The notes beneath the pieces are model-generated. The model worked only from the letters and a program-made list of their open reading frames with translations, was not told the DNA's origin and made no database searches. DNA of 64,000 bases from Ignavibacteria bacterium. Its GTDB lineage: Bacteria; Bacteroidota; Ignavibacteria; Tepidaquicellales; Tepidaquicellaceae. The translations under genes and the position numbers were made by a program. The DNA lies in the NCBI GenBank assembly GCA_028714695.1, contig JAQTLX010000006.1:1-64000 (forward strand), in the 5' to 3' direction. Each line of letters opens with the position of its first letter. Within the stretch, counting starts at the first letter, position 1. Positions 35,518-43,302 of this stretch are shown one piece after another.

Positions 35518-36903
35518 TCAATACTTATACTCTCTTGGGTCTATACCAAGTTTAGCAATTTTCTGCCTCAGGCTAACGGGATGGAAATTAATTGCTTTTG
35601 CCGTGGCTGCGACATTGCCTTTATACAATTTAAGATATTTTTTTATAAAATCGACCTCAAAATCCCTTATAATGGTCTCTTTATTCTCGTTATAATCAGC
35701 AGAATAGGTTCTCCCGCTTTCTTTACCGAGAATATTTGCAGGAAGCAAATCAGCGGTGATTTTATTATCCTCGCACAAAATCGAGGTTCTTTCGGCAACG
35801 TTTTTTAATTCTCTGATATTTCCCGGCCAGTGATAATTAATAAGAATATCTTTGACACCCTTTTCAATGACCGGAACGGGTTTTTTATTCGTAATGCTGA
35901 ATTCTTTTATGAACTTATCGAAATAGAATTCAATGTCTTCTTTCCTGTCTTTAAGGCTCGGAAGATGGAATTCGAAAACATTAAGCCTGTAATAGAGATC
36001 TTCTCTGAATCTGCCTTCGGCAATAAGTTTTTTTAATTCCTGATTTGTAGCGGCAATAATCCTGACATTGGTAGTTTGAATTCTTGTATCGCCCACTTTC
36101 GAGAATTCTCTTTCCTGAAGTACTCTGAGAAGTTTAACCTGGATGACAGTTTCTATTTCACCGATTTCATCCAGAAATATTGTACCATTATCCGCTATTT
36201 CAAAATACCCTTTATGATCTTTCACAGCGCCGGTAAACGAGCCCTTGACGTGTCCGAACAATTCCGATTCCAGGAGTTGCGGAGGAAGTGCTGCGCAGTT
36301 TATTACAACGAACTGCTGGTCTTTTCTGTTACTGCTTTTGTGAATGTATTTCGATAGTACTTCTTTGCCTGTACCGTTCGAGCCTGTAATCAAGACTGTA
36401 GAATCTGTTCGTGCGACTTTTTTTGCTTCGACAAGCATATCTTTTATTTCTTTGCTTGACGTTTCGTACACAAATTCTGATTCAGCATCGTGTTCAACTC
36501 TTTCGAGTCTCTGTTTTAAAAGAATATTTTCATGCAGCAATTGAATTCGCTCAAGTCCTCTTTGAATAGAAAGGAGCAGTTCTTCTTTATTTACAGGTTT
36601 GGTTAGATAATCGAAAGCACCAAGTCTTATTGCATCAACAGCGGACCTTATAGTAGCGAATGCAGTGATAAGAATAACTATAAAGTCCGGTTCTATTTTC
36701 AATGCTTCTTCCGTCAATTCAATACCGTTCATTCCCGGCATATTGAAATCCGTTAGAAGGATATCGTATTTAAATTCTCTGATTTTTTCTATTGCATTCT
36801 CGCCGCTATTTACAGTAGTTACATTATGCCCTGCATCTTCCAGGACTTTCCTGAGAATCGCAATCGACGTAAGTTCGTCGTCAACGACTAATATTCTTGC
36901 CAT
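35518..36903 (-). CDS. Sigma-54-dependent response regulator (NtrC family)
   Basis: The 461-residue protein has a receiver domain (1-120) with phospho-acceptor D52 in LLTDFNMPG, and a sigma-54 AAA+ domain (about 145-380). Walker A is GSNGTGK (174-180), the sigma-54 contact loop is GSFTGA (221-226) where GAFTGA is usual, and Walker B is TIFLDEIGEI. A Fis-type helix-turn-helix at the C-terminus includes NVAATAKAINFHPVSLRQKI. It would activate a sigma-54 promoter when phosphorylated. Downstream on the same strand lie hpd, an Hpt gene and a hybrid kinase, likely parts of the same relay. Confidence 0.94.
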   Translation of the reverse strand: MARILVVDDELTSIAILRKVLEDAGHNVTTVNSGENAIEKIREFKYDILLTDFNMPGMNGIELTEEALKIEPDFIVILITAFATIRSAVDAIRLGAFDYLTKPVNKEELLLSIQRGLERIQLLHENILLKQRLERVEHDAESEFVYETSSKEIKDMLVEAKKVARTDSTVLITGSNGTGKEVLSKYIHKSSNRKDQQFVVINCAALPPQLLESELFGHVKGSFTGAVKDHKGYFEIADNGTIFLDEIGEIETVIQVKLLRVLQEREFSKVGDTRIQTTNVRIIAATNQELKKLIAEGRFREDLYYRLNVFEFHLPSLKDRKEDIEFYFDKFIKEFSITNKKPVPVIEKGVKDILINYHWPGNIRELKNVAERTSILCEDNKITADLLPANILGKESGRTYSADYNENKETIIRDFEVDFIKKYLKLYKGNVAATAKAINFHPVSLRQKIAKLGIDPREYKY

Positions 36904-36949
36904 GTTCCCCTATTATATTACAAATAATGCTAAAGTTTAACTATTCAAT

Positions 36950-39328
36950 CTATTTTTTCAATACCATTTTCTTTGTATTATAATTGCTGCCGTCAATATT
37001 CAATACGTAGAAATAAACTCCGGATGAGAAATTAGCGGCATCCCATTCCGCTGTATATTCGCCGGCGTTCATTTGCTTATTAACGAGTACGGAGACTTCC
37101 CGTCCGAGTACGTCAAAAACAGATAATTTCACGTTCGACATTTTAGCAACATTGAAATTAATTTTAGTTACGGGATTAAAAGGATTCGGATAATTTTGTT
37201 TCAAATCGAAATTAGCCGGAACGGTTTCGGATATTTTTTTGACGTCAAGTGCACCGCCTGCATCCGACAAACGTTTCGCAAAATCCTGATAGTATTGATT
37301 TGCAATCAATGAATCGTAAATCAGCAACACGTTTTCATCATTGTCATACGACGCTGCATTAGAGAAGTTATAAGAACCTGTTTCAACTATAGGGTTGCTC
37401 GAAGGCATATCGGCATCAATTAATATGTATTTATCATGAAACAGATAGGAGGCGCTGTAATTATCAAGATATACTCTCGCAACAGGATTCCAGACGGTTC
37501 CACCCAAACCTGCCATTTCGTAATAGACGGGTCCGTTTGTAAGATTTCCGTTTGTGCTTCTGTCGAATACGCCTCTGACCATAACAGTCGGAGGATTGTA
37601 CTTTGAATGCATTTTATTTTCAATCGAAAACTTTGTAAAAGCATAGATACAAAAGTTTATCGATTTATTTGTTTCGTTTGAAATCATGTTTTCTATCTTC
37701 GTTGCAATGTCATCGGAAGGCGAGAAATAGCAATCGACTCTTTTTCCGTTTATATTAAACAAATGAGGAGTATTGTCAAGTTTCGCAGAACCGAATTTAG
37801 CATTCGCCGGATTGTTAACATCATTATGCGAGCCCCACATTTCTTCAAATTCCCGTGTATAGGTATGACTTAATGCTTCATCCTGTATGAATATTGTATT
37901 TTCGATATCCTGATAGAACTGCTGATAAGTGATATTCGACGATCCTGTCCATATCCATTTTTTCGAATATGCCGCGGCAGTAGTATCCCTTCCATCGAAT
38001 ATGAAAAATTTATTATGCATCAAGGAAGAAGTTAAATAGTTTCTCTGCTGGACACGAATGCCATAATTGATTAAATCCTGCATCAATGACTGTACGTTTC
38101 TTGAATCATAGACGATTCTGATTTTGACTCCGCGAATAAACGCATTCAACAATGCCTGTCGAATATTCGTTAAATCGTCGAATGAATATATTGCCAGATC
38201 AATAGAGTAACGTGTCGAATCGATTCGTTGTATTAAACGCGTTTGAAAATCCGTGCTTCCGTTTGCTTTATTATTCGGCAGTGCTAAACTTGTATCCACG
38301 GGATAATTAAAATATGCTTCCATCTTCCCTGTTGATGCGGGATGCGAAGCAGTCGAGAAATATTTTGGAGAAAAAGTACTTGTACCATTAGCGTTTGTCG
38401 AAGAAATAAAAGCGTAATATATTTTTCCCGGTTTTAAGTTAATGAGATTGAGACTGTGTGAAGTCGACATTGCTTCATTAAATACAGAGTCTGTATACAC
38501 AACGGGTTGATTTATAGAATCCGAAACGAAATATTTTACTTTCGAATTACCTGCCGCTAATGTTGTCCAGTTTATTGTAACGGATGTAGGTTGAATATTA
38601 GATTCTGTCGGCACTCCTGCTATATTCGGACCGCCTGATGAAATAATAATATCATTCAGATCTCTTGGAATTATCTGATATCCGCCGAAATAAGGCGAAG
38701 AGGATTTATACTGACTGTTTAAACAAACAACTGAAAACGGATATGCCGGAATCAACGTATTGGCAATGTTTGATGAACCATAAATTCTTATATCGCATGA
38801 ATCGTTTCCTACAAACAATCTGTAATTTGTACCTGAACCTGAGACGGTCCACTGCGTTACGGGTTGATATGTTGATGTGCTTCTTATTGAGGTAACACCG
38901 TTTATTCTGATTAATCTTGCTTCATAATTTTCGCCATTTACTCTGATATCTCCCGGAGTCACTACTACTGGTGAAGGTGTCGTAATACCCGATGCCAGTA
39001 TTTGATATGCGGAAACCGGTTGAAGTTCCGTAAGACCGTTATAGTTAGTAACCAGTCCGGTTACCTGAACGCTGTCGCCTTTTGCTACTGCTGCGCCAAA
39101 TGTCGCATCATAAGCAACAAGACCGGCTGTAGGCACCTGAAAATATACAGTGGGTGTACCGAGTTCATGGTTTGTAGTAACGACACCTCTTACTGTTACT
39201 GTCTGTCCCACAAGCAGTGAGACGCCATTGGCGTCCTGACGGCGTACCGAGTCTATCGGTATCCATTGAGCCGAAGCAGCAGACACAAAAATTAATAAAA
39301 GAGCAATAGAATAGATGAGTTTTTTCAT
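36950..39328 (-). CDS. T9SS-exported phospholipase-D-fold protein with OB-fold and Fn3 domains
   Basis: The 792-residue protein has a signal peptide (1-20) and an OB-fold-like region of the kind seen in extracellular nucleases (about 25-125, VGQTVTVRGVVTTN). A fibronectin III domain (about 238-325) follows, then a PLD-like domain with two complete HKD motifs: HNKFFIFD with GSSN, and HDKYILID with GSYN. The C-terminus is a T9SS sorting domain beginning NYPNPFNPVTKINF and ending KKMVLKK. PLD-fold enzymes hydrolyse phosphodiester bonds in lipids or nucleic acids; the OB-fold favours nucleic acid. It is expected to be secreted or cell-surface bound. Confidence 0.88.
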   Translation of the reverse strand: MKKLIYSIALLLIFVSAASAQWIPIDSVRRQDANGVSLLVGQTVTVRGVVTTNHELGTPTVYFQVPTAGLVAYDATFGAAVAKGDSVQVTGLVTNYNGLTELQPVSAYQILASGITTPSPVVVTPGDIRVNGENYEARLIRINGVTSIRSTSTYQPVTQWTVSGSGTNYRLFVGNDSCDIRIYGSSNIANTLIPAYPFSVVCLNSQYKSSSPYFGGYQIIPRDLNDIIISSGGPNIAGVPTESNIQPTSVTINWTTLAAGNSKVKYFVSDSINQPVVYTDSVFNEAMSTSHSLNLINLKPGKIYYAFISSTNANGTSTFSPKYFSTASHPASTGKMEAYFNYPVDTSLALPNNKANGSTDFQTRLIQRIDSTRYSIDLAIYSFDDLTNIRQALLNAFIRGVKIRIVYDSRNVQSLMQDLINYGIRVQQRNYLTSSLMHNKFFIFDGRDTTAAAYSKKWIWTGSSNITYQQFYQDIENTIFIQDEALSHTYTREFEEMWGSHNDVNNPANAKFGSAKLDNTPHLFNINGKRVDCYFSPSDDIATKIENMISNETNKSINFCIYAFTKFSIENKMHSKYNPPTVMVRGVFDRSTNGNLTNGPVYYEMAGLGGTVWNPVARVYLDNYSASYLFHDKYILIDADMPSSNPIVETGSYNFSNAASYDNDENVLLIYDSLIANQYYQDFAKRLSDAGGALDVKKISETVPANFDLKQNYPNPFNPVTKINFNVAKMSNVKLSVFDVLGREVSVLVNKQMNAGEYTAEWDAANFSSGVYFYVLNIDGSNYNTKKMVLKK

Positions 39329-39343
39329 GACAAATATATTTGA

Positions 39344-41137
39344 TTAATAATTTAATTTCTTTCCATAAGAAGCCAAAAAGGAATTTAGAACAATACCCTG
39401 CGGTGTTTCATCTTTTTTCCTGCTTATTTCGGCTTTTAATTTATCCGGATTTTCATTAATACCTTTTTCTATCAATGACTTCTGATAAACAAAAGTATAT
39501 GGCGAGAAGTAACTGTATTCGTATTTATCTATAAGATCTTTAAATTTAGGTATATTTCTTACCCATAAGAAGGATTTATCGTCCCAGAAGAGGAGTTTCC
39601 AGTTTGCGCTTTTACAGAAATATGATATTACTGTATTATCCATTTCTTTCGGATCTCTTACGAGATCAGGAGCAAGATAGATTGCATATTCGATATTATA
39701 TTCATCAAGTTTTTGTTCGAATCCCGGACGTTTAGAGAGTATCTGCTGATATTTATTAAAAATATCATCGTTAAGATTTCTGCTGTCGATGAAATTCTGT
39801 TTACCTTCAAAATTCCAGACGAAGAAACCACCGGTCCCAAAATGGTTGAACACCCTTCCGCCGATATTTGGTATATCATTATTTTTCATAAAATCGAAGA
39901 GTTGAGTCGGTATAAAATCCGAGTTGATACCAACCCCGGTAACACGATAGTATTTCAGATAATTTAGATATAGTTCGTTATCGGGGATTTTAATTATAAT
40001 AAAAATCAGGAACAAACCCATAGCAACTTTGAGTCCCGGTTTCTTTGTAATCATTGTTTTTACGTTTTCGCTTTTTAGAGATTCGAAAAGCAGATTCAAT
40101 GCTACAAATACAAAAGGAAACAAAATAATAACGTAATCGACTGTAAAACGCATTGCCCTTACAGAATACAAAGCGAAACCGATATATAAAATTGCAGGAA
40201 AGACATCCTTCTTTTTGAAAGAATAATAGATTGTCAATACACCTGAGAATAAAAGCAGTTTATAAAGAATATTCACAAAACCATCTCCGGTTCGTGAGCC
40301 GAACGGCGACATCCATTCATTAACGGTTTCCAGCATCTTCATTTTAGTATGTTCGAAAGCATAAACGTATGTCTGAAAGAAATTGGGATTAACGAGCATA
40401 ACCATCGCTGATACAGCCAGTATAATAAACAATCTTAGAAGTTCTTTCTTATCGAGGGGTCTTATTTCAGAATTAGAAAATGATTTATTATAAAATGTAT
40501 TTATAAACTCAGAAATGAAATAAAGGAACATTATAAATCCGCCGGCAATAATGCCCATGTGAATATTTGCCCAGAGCAGAAAAATAAGCGGTATAAAATA
40601 CAAAACTTTGTGGCTGCCTCTGTTGAAATATCTGTATCTGCATATTATATAAAGAAGCAATACAAAGAACAGATAGGAAAGCATATGCGGGCGCGGTGTC
40701 AGCCTGTCGATTATTGCAAAGGAAAGAGTGAACAAAGATATGATTGAAAATATAACACTTACATTGAATTTCCTCAGCAAATGATAAAGGAGACTGAAAA
40801 TAGATAAGAATATTAAAGTTCTAAGAACCGAGAGTCCGGTATAACCTGAGATTTTAAAAGTGAGATAAGAAATTACATCCCATCCCCATTCGAAAGGCAT
40901 CCACGTTTGTCCCTGCGTAAGGAAACCGAAGATATCCGTAGATGGAACATGTCCTGTGCCGAGAATATATCTGCCTGTAGCGAGGTGCCAGAACACGTCA
41001 TCATCGCCCGTTATTTTAAAAGTTGTAAAGAAAACCAGAAAAATAAAAAAAATACCTACCAGAGCATAATTGAAGTAAGGATTTTCAGTATATGCGACAA
41101 AGTTATGTTTAACTTCTTTCTTTTTTTCTTTAGACAT
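39344..41137 (-). CDS. Polytopic membrane protein, GT-C-like
   Basis: The 597-residue protein has about ten to twelve membrane helices in residues 20-400 and a soluble C-terminal domain (about 405-597). The first extracytoplasmic loop has an acidic motif in TGDDDVFWHLATGRYI, which resembles the catalytic loop of GT-C glycosyltransferases using lipid-linked sugars. No specific family is certain. It lies 6 bp after the NHL lipoprotein gene in the surface block, so a role in glycosylating an exported protein or glycan is possible but unproven. Confidence 0.65.
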   Translation of the reverse strand: MSKEKKKEVKHNFVAYTENPYFNYALVGIFFIFLVFFTTFKITGDDDVFWHLATGRYILGTGHVPSTDIFGFLTQGQTWMPFEWGWDVISYLTFKISGYTGLSVLRTLIFLSIFSLLYHLLRKFNVSVIFSIISLFTLSFAIIDRLTPRPHMLSYLFFVLLLYIICRYRYFNRGSHKVLYFIPLIFLLWANIHMGIIAGGFIMFLYFISEFINTFYNKSFSNSEIRPLDKKELLRLFIILAVSAMVMLVNPNFFQTYVYAFEHTKMKMLETVNEWMSPFGSRTGDGFVNILYKLLLFSGVLTIYYSFKKKDVFPAILYIGFALYSVRAMRFTVDYVIILFPFVFVALNLLFESLKSENVKTMITKKPGLKVAMGLFLIFIIIKIPDNELYLNYLKYYRVTGVGINSDFIPTQLFDFMKNNDIPNIGGRVFNHFGTGGFFVWNFEGKQNFIDSRNLNDDIFNKYQQILSKRPGFEQKLDEYNIEYAIYLAPDLVRDPKEMDNTVISYFCKSANWKLLFWDDKSFLWVRNIPKFKDLIDKYEYSYFSPYTFVYQKSLIEKGINENPDKLKAEISRKKDETPQGIVLNSFLASYGKKLNY

Positions 41138-41143
41138 TTAAAC

Positions 41144-42229
41144 CTAGTTTAGATCAGTAGATAGTTTATATCTTACTATTCTGTTATTTTTAGTATCGGC
41201 TATATACAGCACCTTGCTGAAGTGCGCAACTCCCATAGGAGTATCAAACTGACCGTCGCCGCTGCCGTATTTACCGAAAGATTCGACCATGAGTCTTCCC
41301 GAACTGCTGAATTTATACAAATGATTTCTCAGTGCATCGATAACGTAAACGTTCGAGTATGCATCCTGAGTAACGGAACCGGGCGAACCGAATTTCATCA
41401 CGACTATATCCTGCGAAGGCGAAGTGAATTTCGGATCATAGGCACCGCTTGAATAATTGTAATTAAACCAAATCACTTTATTCAGCGACACAGTATCCTG
41501 AGTATTTCTTGCAATAATAAAATCAGTTGAACTGTTTTTTGCAATAGTTATTCCCGATGTATTTTCGATTGAATAGAAACTGTTGCCCGAAATCTGAAAA
41601 CCTGATATTTTTACGAGATGCGTAACTGACTCTATTCCTTTTACATTAAGTATTGCATTGCCCGGATCAATTCCAATCGGGTCACCTGGCCCGATTCTTG
41701 TTATTATATAAGAGTTATCGGGATAAATCGAAACACCCGTAAATTTTCTAAGTTTACTTGAATTCGGTGTAGGATACAAACTTGTCAATAATGTAATCTG
41801 TCTTGCATTTCCGACCAGACCGCCGCCGTTTACGAGTTTAAATCTATGCAAAACAGATATTGTGTCGACAGCCGTTAATGAATCACTGATTACAAGCAGG
41901 TCAAAATTATAATCCTGCGCTATTTTATTCGGGAAAATATTATCACCGAGGTTTCTTGTGCTAACAACGCCTCCTGAAATATCCATCTGAACAATTCGAT
42001 TATTCTTGGTATCACAAACATAAAGCAACTGATCGTTTCCAATTATTATATCTTTCGGATATGAAAATCCCGTCCAGACGGGAGACTGCAGAACATAAGC
42101 AGTATCGCTAACGTTAACAGTACCGTTGTTAGTAATCGGGAACTGGCTCAAGTCCAGTTGATTACCGCAGCCGTACAAACCGGCGAAGACAAGCAGTATT
42201 AAAAAATATTTCACTAAAACTTTTCGCAT
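41144..42229 (-). CDS. NHL-repeat lipoprotein
   Basis: The 361-residue protein has a lipoprotein signal with lipobox LYGC (Cys about residue 21). It is followed by beta-propeller repeats of the NHL type: GNDQLLYVCDTKNNRIVQMD, then NVYVIDALRNHLYKFSSSGR, then VLYIADTKNNRIVRYKLS. NHL propellers usually bind proteins or ligands. It is expected on the outer membrane or periplasmic face. It is 32 bp after the PorV-like gene and 6 bp before the polytopic membrane protein. Confidence 0.88.
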   Translation of the reverse strand: MRKVLVKYFLILLVFAGLYGCGNQLDLSQFPITNNGTVNVSDTAYVLQSPVWTGFSYPKDIIIGNDQLLYVCDTKNNRIVQMDISGGVVSTRNLGDNIFPNKIAQDYNFDLLVISDSLTAVDTISVLHRFKLVNGGGLVGNARQITLLTSLYPTPNSSKLRKFTGVSIYPDNSYIITRIGPGDPIGIDPGNAILNVKGIESVTHLVKISGFQISGNSFYSIENTSGITIAKNSSTDFIIARNTQDTVSLNKVIWFNYNYSSGAYDPKFTSPSQDIVVMKFGSPGSVTQDAYSNVYVIDALRNHLYKFSSSGRLMVESFGKYGSGDGQFDTPMGVAHFSKVLYIADTKNNRIVRYKLSTDLN

Positions 42230-42261
42230 AAATATTAATATTTAATATTAATAAACTTTAA

Positions 42262-43281
42262 TTATCTTTTTGTAGGGAATAAAACACTTAATGAGAATCT
42301 GTGTGCAAAACCCAATTCTTTGAAATTAGCAACGGAATAATCAAGGCTGCCTCTGGCAAACGACAATGGGAATTTTAATCCTATACCGCCTGAATAAGAT
42401 TCCGCATCCACATTAAATTTATATCCGCCTCTTATGAACAAGAAATCTTTATAAGCGTATTCACCGCCTATACTGAAATTTTCGGCATTATCATTCGGAC
42501 TGTTTAATTGAATGCTCGTAGTAATCCGGTTTCTTTCATTCATCCATGGTTCAAATGCAAAACCTACTCTGAACACGGTCGGAGGAGGAAAACTCTGGAA
42601 GTTATTGGCTGTCCTGCCGCCTACTAATTCAACCGAACCAGAAGGCGAAACCTGTCCGCCGAAATTTGTAATCATAACCGCAAAACGCGAAGTGCCAAGT
42701 CCTGTTTTATAATAAGTAGCAAGGTCGCCGACAACAGTTCTCATTTTTAATGCACCTAGATTTTCTTCGATATATCTTACAGTTGCACCGAATGAAAACT
42801 GGTCTGTCATTTTCCTTGCAAATGTGAGACCAACGGCAAGGTCGGAAAATCTGAAATAATCTCCTGTACCCTGCGGCTGATATTCCGTAGTAACGCTCAT
42901 ATCTTCCGTTCTTAAAGAAGTTATGCTTAAACCGACTGCATTGCTCCCAAAATGATAAACACCGCCTACATTTTCAAGCCTTGTATCAACAAACCATTGA
43001 GTATGTGTTGCGGTAAATCCATTTTCATTAAAAAGAACTATACCGGCAGGATTGTAATTCAATCCTGAAATATCGTCAGATACAGCAACAAAAGATTCAC
43101 CCATTCCGGTACCTCTGGCAGTTGTTCCTATTTTTAAGAATTGGAATGACGACGTACCTGTCCGCTGACCTCCAAGATTAGGAATAAGCTGCGCAAAAAG
43201 TCCATTTGCGATAAACAGTAAACTTAATAAAGTTACTATTCTAATTTTTGTCAGGTTATGTTTTTTCAATTTGAATATCAT
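42262..43281 (-). CDS. PorV/PorQ-family outer membrane protein
   Basis: The 339-residue protein has an N-terminal signal peptide followed by the PorV/PorQ (FadL-like) barrel pattern: FLKIGTTARGTGMGESFVA, NYNPAGIVLF, then paired amphipathic strands ending FAHRFSLSVLFPTKR. In T9SS organisms PorV shuttles cargo to the outer membrane attachment complex, and paralogues occur beside exported substrates. It lies 21 bp after the TonB receptor gene and before the NHL lipoprotein. Confidence 0.85.
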   Translation of the reverse strand: MIFKLKKHNLTKIRIVTLLSLLFIANGLFAQLIPNLGGQRTGTSSFQFLKIGTTARGTGMGESFVAVSDDISGLNYNPAGIVLFNENGFTATHTQWFVDTRLENVGGVYHFGSNAVGLSITSLRTEDMSVTTEYQPQGTGDYFRFSDLAVGLTFARKMTDQFSFGATVRYIEENLGALKMRTVVGDLATYYKTGLGTSRFAVMITNFGGQVSPSGSVELVGGRTANNFQSFPPPTVFRVGFAFEPWMNERNRITTSIQLNSPNDNAENFSIGGEYAYKDFLFIRGGYKFNVDAESYSGGIGLKFPLSFARGSLDYSVANFKELGFAHRFSLSVLFPTKR

Positions 43282-43302
43282 TATAAACTTTTCGTTTTAA
43301 TT

